DNA of 64,000 bases, from assembly GCA_000824785.1 (NCBI GenBank), contig CCNB01000019.1:67163-131162 (forward strand), written 5' to 3'. The stretch comes from Mesorhizobium plurifarium. GTDB lineage: Bacteria; Pseudomonadota; Alphaproteobacteria; Rhizobiales; Rhizobiaceae. Position numbers and translations under genes: made by a program. Below the pieces are notes generated by a model that made no database searches, was not told where the DNA came from, and saw only the letters and a list, made by a program, of their open reading frames with translations. Of the stretch, positions 42,811 to 51,767 are shown in pieces. Numbering within the stretch: position 1 is the first letter of the stretch; every line of letters begins with the position of its first letter.

Positions 42811-44172
42811 TCAGCCCTCCCGAAGATAGGCGCCGATCGGCGCCGGCCGGACAGGGGCCTGCCCGCGAAAGCGGCCGACCGCTTCCGGTGTACAGCCGGC
42901 TTGCGCCGCGACGAGCTCGACGGCGGCCAATTGGCAATAACGCCCCTGGCAACGCCCCATGCCAGCGCGTGAGAGCGACTTCACCCTGTTGGCCTCGCCG
43001 CCGCCGAAACCCGCGCCCTCGCGCACGGCTCCGGCAATCACGTTCTCGCAGCGGCAGACGATCGCGTCGTCGGGAAGTGTCCGCACCATGGCAGCCGGCC
43101 AGGGAAAGGCGCTGGCCAACCCGCGCGCGAAGCGCTCGAGCCGCGTGAGCTTGCGCAGGTCGGCGCCGACGGAGGGCGCCGGACGCCCAAGATCGGCAAG
43201 GCAGGCCGCCGCGGCAAGACGTCCCGCGATCTCCGCTCCGTCCGCCCCGAGCAGACGGACGCCATCGCCGGCAAGGTAGACTCCGTTGCCGGCCCGCCCG
43301 ATCCCGTCGGTCACCGGCAGCCATTGCCGCCATTGCTCGTCATAGATGAAGGCGCATCCCGCCAAGTCGGCCAAATGCGTCTCCGCCCGCAGGTGCCAGC
43401 CCATGCCGATCATGTCGCATGGGGTTAGGTGCTCCCGGCCGCCGGCGTCGCGCCAGAGCAGCGCCGTGACACCGGACGCGTCGGCCTCGATCCGCTCCAG
43501 CTTGACGCCCGCATGATAGCGCCGGCCGAGCCGCGCCCGCAGGGCCAGGCCGCGCAACGCGACGATTGGTCGGGCGGCAAGTCCCCGGAACCCACGCATC
43601 TGCTGGCGCCAGGAAGAAGTGTCCAGCACCGCCGCCACGTCAGCTCCGGCCTTGAGGAGCTGGGCGCCGACCAGCGTCAGCAGAGGCCCAGATCCGATCA
43701 GGACGATCCGCCGCCCGAGGGCGACGCCCTGCGCCTTGAGCGCGATCTGCGCCGCGCCGAGACTGTAGACGCCGGCGTTCTGCCAGCCGGGAACCGGAGC
43801 GATCCGGTCGGATGCGCCGGTGGCAAGGATCAGGCGGTCATAGCCGATCGCCTGCACGCCGCCCTCCCCCAGCACGTGCAGCCGCCCGTCATGCGCGGCA
43901 ATCACCGAGCTGCCGGCGCGATAAGTGAGCCGCCCTTCTTCGGCCAGTTGGTCGAAAAGCGCGTGCAGCGCCCGCGCCTTCGCCGCCTCAGACCCGTAGA
44001 GCTCCTCCGGCGGGCGGACGAACCCGGCTGGCGGGCGGCGATAGATCTGCCCGCCGGCGCGATGCCCCTCGTCTATCACCATCGGGTGAAGCCCGGCCTC
44101 CACTAACGTCGCGGCGGCCCTTATGCCGGCAGGGCCGGCGCCCACGATCACGATCCGCGGCGTCCCGCTCAC
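42811..44172 (-). CDS. FAD/NAD(P) oxidoreductase with C-terminal BFD-like Fe-S domain (HcnB/OoxA-like)
   Basis: A 453-residue protein. The N-terminal FAD motif is V-I-V-G-A-G-P-A-G-I-R-A-A-A, followed by I-D-E-G-H-R-A-G-G-Q-I-Y-R-R-P. A second dinucleotide fold has I-V-L-I-G-S-G-P-L-L-T-L-V-G. Near the C-terminus C-R-C-E-N-V and, 30 residues later, C-Q-G-R-Y-C give the four ligands of a BFD-type [2Fe-2S] domain. This is the alpha-type subunit of opine oxidase, HCN synthase and D-hydroxyproline dehydrogenase complexes; it passes electrons from the DAO subunit. The GTG at 44172 overlaps the stop of the 2Fe-2S gene (GTGA), so the two are translationally coupled. Confidence 0.83.
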   Translation of the reverse strand: MSGTPRIVIVGAGPAGIRAAATLVEAGLHPMVIDEGHRAGGQIYRRPPAGFVRPPEELYGSEAAKARALHALFDQLAEEGRLTYRAGSSVIAAHDGRLHVLGEGGVQAIGYDRLILATGASDRIAPVPGWQNAGVYSLGAAQIALKAQGVALGRRIVLIGSGPLLTLVGAQLLKAGADVAAVLDTSSWRQQMRGFRGLAARPIVALRGLALRARLGRRYHAGVKLERIEADASGVTALLWRDAGGREHLTPCDMIGMGWHLRAETHLADLAGCAFIYDEQWRQWLPVTDGIGRAGNGVYLAGDGVRLLGADGAEIAGRLAAAACLADLGRPAPSVGADLRKLTRLERFARGLASAFPWPAAMVRTLPDDAIVCRCENVIAGAVREGAGFGGGEANRVKSLSRAGMGRCQGRYCQLAAVELVAAQAGCTPEAVGRFRGQAPVRPAPIGAYLREG

Positions 44173-44471
44173 GGCCAGCTCTCCGGCGGCGTCGTGCGCA
44201 ATCGCATGCCGTCGGTGACGGGCGTCGAGCAGGCGCGCAGGCGCGGTCCTTCCTCCTGCCACACCCAGCAGTCCTGGCAGGCACCCATCAGGCAAAAGCC
44301 GGCGCGCGGTTCAGGCCCGAACTCGGATTTTCGCAGGACGTGGCCCGACGCCAGGATAGCGGTCAGCACGGTGTCGCCCGCCAGCGCGCCGCGCATCTCG
44401 CCGTCAAGAAAAAACCGCTCCTTTGCCCGGGCGCGCTCGGCCAGCCGGACGATGCGGCCTTCCGTGATCAT
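44169..44471 (-). CDS. Small 2Fe-2S protein (HcnA/OoxC-like dehydrogenase subunit)
   Basis: A 100-residue protein with a plant-ferredoxin-like Cys pattern: F-C-L-M-G-A-C-Q-D-C and a later A-C-S-T-P, that is C-x4-C-x2-C and one distant Cys. It is the small gamma-type subunit of three-part FAD amino acid dehydrogenases and carries electrons within the complex. Its ATG overlaps the stop of the upstream hydantoinase gene (ATGA) and its stop overlaps the start of the FAD/NAD subunit, so all are made from one message. Confidence 0.84.
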   Translation of the reverse strand: MITEGRIVRLAERARAKERFFLDGEMRGALAGDTVLTAILASGHVLRKSEFGPEPRAGFCLMGACQDCWVWQEEGPRLRACSTPVTDGMRLRTTPPESWP

Positions 44472-46462
44472 TCCGCGGCCTCCCGCTCCGGGCTCGGACG
44501 AGGCAGCTCGGGAAACCGTTCGCAGACTGCATCGAAGGCCGCCTGGACGCCCTCCGGCCCCGAACGCCCCTTCATGCGGCGGAAGATCTCCGTCTTGGCG
44601 AAGAACCGCCAGTGGATCGGCAAGGCGTCCAGCAGCGCATGGAGCCGGTCATAGGCTGCCCGCGTCCACTGCGCTTCGTAGCCTTCGCGCTCCGGACCGA
44701 AATGGAAATGGCCGGTGGGCGATTGCTGCCGCGCGCGCAGCCGCTCTGTCGCCTGTGCGTCGACCTCCCCGCCGCGGATGACGACGCCATAATCGCGCTC
44801 GGCCGAGGCTGCCGAGACGTAGCCGCGACGCACGTCCTGCGCCACCCGCCAAGGCTCGCGCCGATGCGGATCGCCGCGCCCGCCGCCGCCGGCGGAGCGA
44901 ATCTCCAGCACGTCGCCGGGCTGCAGCACCGCCGTATCGATGTTGCCCAGCCGACGCTCGTGCTCGGTCCCCGGATTGACGGCCATGTCCGACAGGCCGG
45001 CCGCCTTGCCGCCCAGCACGCCCCAGGGACGGAAGAAGCTGCGGTCGCGGTTGCGCGCCGTGATCCGGGAGTCGGGGGCGAAGACGCGGAAGGCCATCTC
45101 GGTCGCCAACCCGCCGCGCCAGCGGCCCGCGCCGCCGCTGTCCCTGGCAAGCCCGTACTTCACGAACTCCACCGGCGTCTCGGTCTCGGTAATCTCAATC
45201 GGCGTGTTCTTGAGATAGGCAGCATCGGCGCCCGATCCGTTGGTGCCGTCGCGATGCGGCATCGCGCCGCCGCCGCCCACCACGGGGTTCACCGCTGCGA
45301 TGACGCTCCGGCTCGTCCGCTCGTCGACAGTCATGACGTTGACGATGCAGTTGTTGCCGGCCGGAGCCGCGGGCAGCCGCTCCGGCACCGCCTGCGAGAA
45401 GGCGCCGAAGATGACCGAGCGCAGCCGGGCGCAGGTGAGCGAGCGCATGCCGACGGCAGCGGGATGGACCGGGTTCAGCACCGAACCTTGCGGCGTGATG
45501 CAGCTGAAGGGCCGCGTAAGGCCGGTATTGAGCAGGAGCTTCGGGTTGAGCGTGTAGAGCACGTAGTAGACGCCGACGAGCAGCATGGTGTGGCGCGGGT
45601 CGCCGCCCGAGGGCACGTTGAGCGAGGAGCCGAGCTGCGGATCGGAGCCAGTGAAGTCGAGCACCGCTTCGTCGCCCTTGATCGTCAGCGCCAGCTTCAG
45701 CCGGCAGGGATTGGCCTCGACCGAATCCTCGTCGGCATAGTCGGCGAATTCCCATGTGCCGTCGGGCATGGAACGCAGCACGTCGCGCGCCTGCGCCTCC
45801 GCATGGTCGAGCAGCGCGGCGACGCCTTCGATGAAGCCGGCCTTGCCGAACTTCCTAACCATCGCCTGGATCTTGCGCTCGCCGGTGTTGAGCGCGCCGA
45901 CCAGTGCCTTGATGTCGCCGATATTGAGGTCGGGCTTGCGCACATTGGTGCCCATTATCCGCAGGATCGCGTCGTCGAAGACGCCTTCGCGCACCAGCTT
46001 CATCGGCGGAAAGCGGATGCCTTCCTGATGAATCTCGGTCAGTGCGCGGCTGAGCGAAGCCGGCACCGCGCCGCCCATATCAGTGTTGTGGATATGTCCT
46101 CCGGTCCAGGCGATGATCTCGCCGTCGACGAAGACCGGCTTCCACAGATGCGTGTCGGGCGCGTGCGTGGCGACATGGCCTGAATAGGGATCGTTGGTGA
46201 AGGCGACGTCGCCCGGTCGATAATCATCCACCATCGCGATCGCGCGGTGATAGGAAAGGCCAGGATACCAGGTGGCGCCGAGTTCCATCGGCACGGCGAA
46301 GGTCGCGCCCGAGCGGTCCATCAGCATCACCGTGAAGTCCTGCGTTTCCTTGACGAAGGCCGAATGCGCGGTGCGGTGCAGCGTGTGCGCCATGTTCTCG
46401 GCCGCCGCGCGGGCGTGGTTGGCCAGAACCTGAAGGTTTGTACGGTCGAACAACGGCGTCAC
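44468..46462 (-). CDS. hyuB: Hydantoinase B/oxoprolinase-type subunit
   Basis: A 664-residue HyuB-family protein. It starts with an A-N-H-A-R-A-A-A-E-N-M-A-H-T-L-H-R-T-A-H-type helix and shows N-D-P-Y-S-G-H-V-A-T-H-A-P-D-T-H, G-G-H-I-H-N-T-D-M-G-G and a C-terminal G-G-G-G-R-G-D-P. These are the metal and substrate regions of N-methylhydantoinase, acetophenone carboxylase and 5-oxoprolinase B parts. It hydrolyses a cyclic amide in an ATP-dependent reaction with HyuA. The C-terminal tail (about 560-664) is longer than in many relatives. Four-base overlaps join it to both neighbours. Confidence 0.86.
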   Translation of the reverse strand: MTPLFDRTNLQVLANHARAAAENMAHTLHRTAHSAFVKETQDFTVMLMDRSGATFAVPMELGATWYPGLSYHRAIAMVDDYRPGDVAFTNDPYSGHVATHAPDTHLWKPVFVDGEIIAWTGGHIHNTDMGGAVPASLSRALTEIHQEGIRFPPMKLVREGVFDDAILRIMGTNVRKPDLNIGDIKALVGALNTGERKIQAMVRKFGKAGFIEGVAALLDHAEAQARDVLRSMPDGTWEFADYADEDSVEANPCRLKLALTIKGDEAVLDFTGSDPQLGSSLNVPSGGDPRHTMLLVGVYYVLYTLNPKLLLNTGLTRPFSCITPQGSVLNPVHPAAVGMRSLTCARLRSVIFGAFSQAVPERLPAAPAGNNCIVNVMTVDERTSRSVIAAVNPVVGGGGAMPHRDGTNGSGADAAYLKNTPIEITETETPVEFVKYGLARDSGGAGRWRGGLATEMAFRVFAPDSRITARNRDRSFFRPWGVLGGKAAGLSDMAVNPGTEHERRLGNIDTAVLQPGDVLEIRSAGGGGRGDPHRREPWRVAQDVRRGYVSAASAERDYGVVIRGGEVDAQATERLRARQQSPTGHFHFGPEREGYEAQWTRAAYDRLHALLDALPIHWRFFAKTEIFRRMKGRSGPEGVQAAFDAVCERFPELPRPSPEREAAE

Positions 46463-48543
46463 TCCGCGAAGGTCAGCAGCAGGTTGAGATGGCGGTCGAC
46501 GCGTGCCTCTGTTCCCGCGGGAATAGCAAAGGTGGTGTCTTCCTGCACCACCACGGCGGGCCCGCGGAAGGTGCTGCCGGGCACAAGCGTCTGCCGGTCG
46601 TGCAGATCGACGGTCTCGACGCCCGGGCCTGTGTAGACAGGCAGTCGGCGCGCCGGGAGGGCCGGGGCTTCGATCTCGTCGGTCTCCGGAAAGGACAGCG
46701 CCGGACCCGCGCCTATCGCCGACAGCCGGACATTCACAAGCTCGATCTCGCCCTCCGGATCGTGGAAATCGTAGAGCTGCTCATGCGTGCGGTGGAAGGC
46801 CTGCTCGATCGCGGCCGCATCGCCGTCGGCCAGCCATTCCGGCGAAAGGACGACCTCGATCTCAAAGCTCTGGCCGACATAGCGCATGTCGCAGGAGAGG
46901 CAGAGTTCTGCGGCCGCATCGTGCCCCTGCGCCGCGAGCCAGCCTCGACCCTCTTGCGCAAGCGCCTCGAAGGCTTCGCGGATCGCGGGAAGCGATGCGC
47001 CCGACAGCGGGCTGAAGATCGTGCGGATGAAGTCACCGCGCAGATCCGCCACAAGCCCGCCCAGCGCCGACACAACGCCCGGGCGACGCGGCGCCAGGAC
47101 GCGCTTCATGCCAAGCTCGCGAGCAAGGAAGGCGCCGAGCATGGGGCCGCCGCCGCCGAACGGCATCAGCGTGAAATCGCGCAAGTCGACCCCGGCGCGC
47201 GAGGCGAGCTTCTCGACCTCGACGAACATCTCCGACACCGCGATGTCGAGGATCGCCTGCGCGGTCTGCTCCACCGGGCGACCGAGCCGCGCGGCAAGCT
47301 CGCCGACCGCGCGATGCGCCAGACCGGTATCGATCCTCAGCTGGCCATAGGCCATCTCGCTGTGACCGAGCCATCCGCACACCACCATGGCGTCCGTGAC
47401 CGTCGCCTGGTCGCCGCCGCGGCCATAGCATGCCGGTCCCGGCGTCGAGCCCGCCGACTCCGGCCCGACGCGCAGCACTCCTTGCGCGTCGACGCTGGCG
47501 ATCGAGCCGCCGCCGACGCCGATCGAGCTCACCGACACGGAAGGGATATGGAGCGGAAATTCGCCGATCAGCTCGCCGGTGCCGAATTGCGGCTCGCCGC
47601 CGATGATGAGCGCGAAGTCGGCCGAGGTCCCGCCGATGTCGAGGGTAAGGACCTTGTCCTCGCCCGCCCGGCGCGCCAGCCACGAGGCGCCGATGACGCC
47701 GGAGGCCGTTCCCGACAACAGCATGTTGACGCAGGCGCGCTTGCCTTCTGCCGCGTTCATCAACCCGCCATTCGACTTGGTCAGCATCGGGCGTGCAGGC
47801 ACGCCGCAGCCCTTCAGCCGCTCTTCCAGCGCCGTCAGGTAGCCCGAGACGCGGGGATGGACATAGCCGTTGAGAATGGCCGTCGAGCTGCGCTCGTATT
47901 CGCGGATGACCGGCCACACCTCGGCGGAGGTGAAGACGAAGAGATCGGGTGCCAGGCGTTCGATTGCCGCTTTTACCAAGGCTTCCTGCGCGGCGTTGCG
48001 CCAGGAATGGAGGAACGACACGATGATGCCCCGCGCTCCTTTCGCTTTCGCAGCCGCGAGCGCGCTTGCCACCGCCGCCATGTCCAGCGTCCGCGTTTCA
48101 CCGCCATCGGCGCGCATGCGAGCCGGAATGCCGAAGACCATGTCGCGCGAGATCAGTGGGTCCGGCCGCGAGCAGAACAGCGAATACATGTCCGGCATGC
48201 GAAGCCGCGCGAGCTCGATCACGTCCTCGAAGCCGGCATTGGTGAACAGGGCGAGCGACGCGCCCTTGCGCTGGATGATGGTGTTGATGCCGACAGTCGT
48301 GCCGTGCACGAAGCGCGTCATATGCGCAGCGTCAAAGCCTTCGCGCTCCGCCAGGAGGGCAAGGCCCGTCATCAGCTCGGCGCCCGGATCCTCGGGCGTC
48401 GTCAGCACCTTCAGCGAAGCGACCCGGCCGGAACGGGTTTCGAGTGCGCAGAAATCGATGAATGTGCCGCCGATATCGACGCCGACCTTCCAGTCGGCTT
48501 CGTTCCGCGCCTCATCCGCCGCGCTTGCGACCGCACCGTCCAT
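46459..48543 (-). CDS. hyuA: Hydantoinase A/oxoprolinase-type ATPase subunit
   Basis: A 694-residue HyuA-family protein. V-G-V-D-I-G-G-T-F-I-D-F lies near the N-terminus and L-T-L-D-I-G-G-T-S-A-D-F in the middle; together these are the two phosphate-binding loops of the ASKHA ATPase fold. F-G-G-G-G-P-M-L-G-A follows. HyuA phosphorylates the cyclic amide for ring opening together with HyuB. It is the first gene of the minus-strand operon hyuA-hyuB-2Fe2S-FAD/NAD. The ATG at 48543 has GGGAGAACGG-type purines upstream. Confidence 0.86.
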   Translation of the reverse strand: MDGAVASAADEARNEADWKVGVDIGGTFIDFCALETRSGRVASLKVLTTPEDPGAELMTGLALLAEREGFDAAHMTRFVHGTTVGINTIIQRKGASLALFTNAGFEDVIELARLRMPDMYSLFCSRPDPLISRDMVFGIPARMRADGGETRTLDMAAVASALAAAKAKGARGIIVSFLHSWRNAAQEALVKAAIERLAPDLFVFTSAEVWPVIREYERSSTAILNGYVHPRVSGYLTALEERLKGCGVPARPMLTKSNGGLMNAAEGKRACVNMLLSGTASGVIGASWLARRAGEDKVLTLDIGGTSADFALIIGGEPQFGTGELIGEFPLHIPSVSVSSIGVGGGSIASVDAQGVLRVGPESAGSTPGPACYGRGGDQATVTDAMVVCGWLGHSEMAYGQLRIDTGLAHRAVGELAARLGRPVEQTAQAILDIAVSEMFVEVEKLASRAGVDLRDFTLMPFGGGGPMLGAFLARELGMKRVLAPRRPGVVSALGGLVADLRGDFIRTIFSPLSGASLPAIREAFEALAQEGRGWLAAQGHDAAAELCLSCDMRYVGQSFEIEVVLSPEWLADGDAAAIEQAFHRTHEQLYDFHDPEGEIELVNVRLSAIGAGPALSFPETDEIEAPALPARRLPVYTGPGVETVDLHDRQTLVPGSTFRGPAVVVQEDTTFAIPAGTEARVDRHLNLLLTFAE

Positions 48544-48632
48544 GAGCCGTTCTCCCTGTCTGCCAACCGAAAGCTGGCACGGCAGGAGGGTGCGGGTCCA
48601 AGACGTATGATGGGCAAATATATAAGTCTTGC

Positions 48633-49538
48633 TTATGCCCTGGAGCCTCGCTCGCCCAGGACAATGGAACAGGCCGCGCGGATTTCATCGCGCATCATCT
48701 CGTCGGCCCGCGAAAGGGCTCGCGCGCGCGAGGTGAGCAGCGCGATCGGAAATTTCGGTCCCGCCGCGAGCGGCCTGACGGCAAGCCCGGCGAATTGCTG
48801 CCACGGCAGCAGCGCGTCGACGAGGGCGATGCCCAGACCGGCCTGGACGAAGCCGACCGCGGAGATGGATGCGTCGATCTCGAGCGACGGCGAAAGCGCC
48901 GCTCCCTCGGCGCGGGCAGCATGAGCCAGCTCGTCGGCGGGACGGGTGTTTCCGCGATAGGAGATCAACTCTTCCCCGGCAAGATCGGCGAGCGTCAGCT
49001 CGGTCTTCTTCCGCAACGCGTGGCCGGCGGGCAGCAGGCATGCGAAGCCGATGCTGCCGATCACCTCGGCCTCCATGTCGGGAGGCAGGCGATCGTCCAT
49101 AGCGACTCCGAGGCTGACATCGCCGGCGCGCAGCATGTCGACGATCGCGGCGATCGGGGCGCTATGCGAACGCAGCAAAATGTCGGGATGCTGCACCCGG
49201 AACCGGGTGAACGCGCGCGGCAGGATCGCCATGGCCGGCGGCGGCGACGCAGCAACCCGCACCAGCCCGGCGCGGCCCAGGCGGAGATCGGTGGTCTTGC
49301 GGCGCAGCCCGTCAAGCCCTGCCGACAGCCTCTCGGCATCGGGGAAGATCTCGAGCGCGTCTGGGGTCGGCCGCAGCCGGCCCCTGACCCGCTCGAACAG
49401 GGTGAAGCCGAGCTCGTCCTCGGTGTGGAGCAGGATCTGGCTGAGCGCGGGCTGGGAGATGTTCAGCATCCGCGCCGCGGCGGTCACGGTGCCGGCGCGC
49501 ATGACGGCGATGAACACTTCAAGCTGCCGCGCCCGCAT
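48633..49538 (-). CDS. LysR-family transcriptional regulator
   Basis: A 301-residue regulator. The helix-turn-helix part (about 3-62) reads L-E-V-F-I-A-V-M-R-A-G-T-V-T-A-A-A-R-M-L-N-I-S-Q-P-A-L-S-Q, and the effector domain follows from about 90. The hyu operon begins 89 bases downstream on the same strand, and the DAO gene at 49653 is divergent. The ATG at 49538 is preceded by GGAG at 5 bases; the frame stays open far upstream but that part is antisense to the DAO gene. A LysR-type box lies just upstream (49546-49564). Confidence 0.85.
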   Translation of the reverse strand: MRARQLEVFIAVMRAGTVTAAARMLNISQPALSQILLHTEDELGFTLFERVRGRLRPTPDALEIFPDAERLSAGLDGLRRKTTDLRLGRAGLVRVAASPPPAMAILPRAFTRFRVQHPDILLRSHSAPIAAIVDMLRAGDVSLGVAMDDRLPPDMEAEVIGSIGFACLLPAGHALRKKTELTLADLAGEELISYRGNTRPADELAHAARAEGAALSPSLEIDASISAVGFVQAGLGIALVDALLPWQQFAGLAVRPLAAGPKFPIALLTSRARALSRADEMMRDEIRAACSIVLGERGSRA

Positions 49539-49545
49539 TGCAACT

Positions 49546-49564
49546 CCATAGGTCAAGCTTATGG
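49546..49564. promoter_or_regulatory. LysR-type operator (T-N11-A dyad)
   Basis: CCATA-N9-TATGG is a perfect interrupted dyad with the T at 49549 and the A at 49561 giving the classic T-N11-A. It lies 8 bases upstream of the LysR gene and about 90 bases before the divergent FAD oxidoreductase, the normal position for autoregulation plus divergent control. Confidence 0.55.
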
Positions 49565-49652
49565 CTCTCGTCCGAACCCATCTTTGACGCAATGCCATAG
49601 CGCGGACAAGAGTGTCGCGTTCAAGGATCGTCTGCCTATAAAAGGAACGGCT

Positions 49653-50813
49653 ATGGATGTGATCGTGCTGGGCGGCGGACTGATGGGGACGGCTTCGGCC
49701 TATTTCCTCGCCCGGCGCGGCGCCCGCGTGACGCTCATCGAGCGCAATCGGATCGGCAGCGGGGCGACCGTCGCCTCCTTCGGCAACATCAGGCGCACGG
49801 GGCGTCATCTCGCCCAGCTTCCGCTGGCCCACCGCTCGCTTCAGCTGTGGGGCCAGGCCGAAAAAATGCTGGGGCGCGACGTGGAATTCCGCGCCACCGG
49901 CCATATCCGGCTGATCTTCGATGAAGGCAGTCTCTCCGACATGCGGGCCTATGCTCAAGCCGCGCGGCCCTGGGGGCTCGAGCTGGAGGAACTCGGCCCG
50001 GGCGAGATCCGTGCGCGTTTTCCCGGCCTCGGTCCCGACGCGATCGCGGCGTCGTTCTCGCCGCAGGACGGCAGCGGCAATCCGCGGCTGATCGCACCGG
50101 CCTTTGCCGCGGCCGCCCGCAAGCTGGGCGCGGAAATCGTCGAGGAAGCCCAGGTCGAAAAGATCGAGCGGGCCGGCTCCGGTTTCCTCGTCGCCTGTTC
50201 AAAAGGCGCTTTCGCCGCCGAATGCCTGCTCAACACGGCGGGTGCCTGGGGCGCGTGCATCGCCGCGCTGTTCGGCGAGGAGGTTCCGCTCGACGCCCGC
50301 GGCCCGCAGATGGGCGTGACTGAGCCGCTGCCGCACCGTATCCTGCCGGTGGTCGGCATCTGGACGCGCGACAAGGACTATGGCGCCTATCTGCGCCAGG
50401 TCGAGCGCGGCAACATCGTCTTCGGCGGCGCGGCCGAAAGGGTGCCGGTCGACCTCGATCCAGGCCATGCGGCCGCCGACCCCATGCGCCTGCCGCCGCA
50501 GCTGCGCGCCGTCGCGCGGCTGCTGCCTTCAATTGCGCAGGCCGCGGTCATCCGCACCTGGTCCGGCTGCGAGGGTTATGTGCGGGACATGCTGCCGGTC
50601 ATGGGGCGCTCGGCGACAACGCCGGGCCTGTTCCACGCCTTCGGCTTCAGCGGACACGGCTTCCAGCTCGGTCCGGGCGTCGGCGACGCCATGGCCGAGC
50701 TGATCATGACGGGCCGCTGCGAAACGGCGCTCGACGATTTCGGGATCGATCGGTTCAGCCGTCGCGAGCGCCGACCAATTGACGCTGCTGTCGCGCCACA
50801 TGCCACCTGCTAA
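49653..50813 (+). CDS. DAO-superfamily FAD oxidoreductase
   Basis: A 386-residue flavoprotein. It starts M-D-V-I-V-L-G-G-G-L-M-G-T-A-S-A-Y-F-L (FAD-binding), followed by E-R-N-R-I-G-S-G-A-T-V-A-S-F-G-N-I-R-R-T-G-R, and has F-G-F-S-G-H-G-F-Q-L-G-P-G-V-G near the C-terminus. It resembles the catalytic subunits of opine/D-amino acid/hydroxyproline dehydrogenases and glycine oxidase. The divergent arrangement with the LysR gene, and the operon beyond it encoding a 2Fe-2S and a FAD/NAD subunit, make this the other candidate catalytic partner. The ATG at 49653 follows AAAAGGAACGGCT. Confidence 0.83.
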   Translation: MDVIVLGGGLMGTASAYFLARRGARVTLIERNRIGSGATVASFGNIRRTGRHLAQLPLAHRSLQLWGQAEKMLGRDVEFRATGHIRLIFDEGSLSDMRAYAQAARPWGLELEELGPGEIRARFPGLGPDAIAASFSPQDGSGNPRLIAPAFAAAARKLGAEIVEEAQVEKIERAGSGFLVACSKGAFAAECLLNTAGAWGACIAALFGEEVPLDARGPQMGVTEPLPHRILPVVGIWTRDKDYGAYLRQVERGNIVFGGAAERVPVDLDPGHAAADPMRLPPQLRAVARLLPSIAQAAVIRTWSGCEGYVRDMLPVMGRSATTPGLFHAFGFSGHGFQLGPGVGDAMAELIMTGRCETALDDFGIDRFSRRERRPIDAAVAPHATC

Positions 50814-50927
50814 CAGCATCACATTGAAGCTCGCCAACACTGGTGCAATGACGCCAATGGTGACACTCTCAGCGACGCGGTACTTCTGCCCAGGCGGAAA
50901 GCAGGCGGCGAGCTTTGGAGGTGTGCG

Positions 50928-51767
50928 ATGGTGACCGGGGTCAATGAAACCGCCGTTGCCGATCATTACACGGTCGATGGCCTTGAAACCCTGATTCTTG
51001 ATGCGCTCAAGCTTTCGGGCAAACTCGACGCCTTGTCTCCGATCGATCTTGCTCCTGTCGACGAGTTCCACATGGGCGGACGCGCAGCGACGCAACACGT
51101 CATCGGAATGATGAACCTGCCAGGTAATGCGTACGTCCTCGATGTGGGCTGTGGCCTCGGTGGCGTGGCCCGGTATCTGGCGTCCGAGTGCGGATGCCGC
51201 GCAGCGGGTATCGACCTGACCGCCGAATACGTGCGTGTTGGAACCATGCTGACCGAACGGACCGGCCTTGCGGATAAGGTTGACCTCCAGGTTGGTAGCG
51301 CTCTTGACCTACCTTGGCCGGAAGCGACCTTCGATGCCGCCGTGACGTTTCACGTTGCAATGAATATTGCCGATCGGCCGCGGCTATACGCTGAGGTCGC
51401 GCGTGTCCTTCGGCCGGAAGGCACATTTGCCATCTATGATGTGCTGAAGGGACCGCACGACGGCTTGCTGTTTCCCCTACCGTGGGCCGAGACGGAGAAG
51501 ACCAGTTTTCTCGTGACCGCGGGCGAAATGCGCGATCTTCTCGACAATGCAGGATTTGACATTATTCACGAGGAAGATCGGCGTGAAATTGCTCTCAAGC
51601 ATCATCGGGACAGGCTGGCGGCGCAATCAGCGGCTGGCGGCCCGCCGCGGCTCGGCCTGCACCTGTTGCAGGGACAGACAGCGAAGGTTAAGTCGCACAA
51701 CATGGTTACCATGCTTGAGGCTCACCAGATAACGCTCACAGCCATTATCGCACGACGCCGGGCATGA
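50928..51767 (+). CDS. Class I SAM-dependent methyltransferase
   Basis: A 279-residue methyltransferase. Motif I is V-L-D-V-G-C-G-L-G-G-V-A-R-Y-L-A (about 70-85), the acidic end of beta-2 is A-G-I-D-L-T, and motif IV region reads F-D-A-A-V-T-F-H-V-A-M-N-I-A-D. Closest in pattern are small-molecule N- or C-methyltransferases of the ubiE/sarcosine-dimethylglycine type. Its place after an amine oxidase and in a region with an N-demethylase suggests an N-methylated amine as substrate or product, but that is inference. GGAGG precedes the ATG at 50928. Confidence 0.8.
   Translation: MVTGVNETAVADHYTVDGLETLILDALKLSGKLDALSPIDLAPVDEFHMGGRAATQHVIGMMNLPGNAYVLDVGCGLGGVARYLASECGCRAAGIDLTAEYVRVGTMLTERTGLADKVDLQVGSALDLPWPEATFDAAVTFHVAMNIADRPRLYAEVARVLRPEGTFAIYDVLKGPHDGLLFPLPWAETEKTSFLVTAGEMRDLLDNAGFDIIHEEDRREIALKHHRDRLAAQSAAGGPPRLGLHLLQGQTAKVKSHNMVTMLEAHQITLTAIIARRRA

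Noticed and set aside
46438..48924. 828-codon plus-strand open frame
   Set aside because: It is antisense to hyuA and its composition (Arg/Ala/Asp-rich, no domain) is that of a shadow frame.
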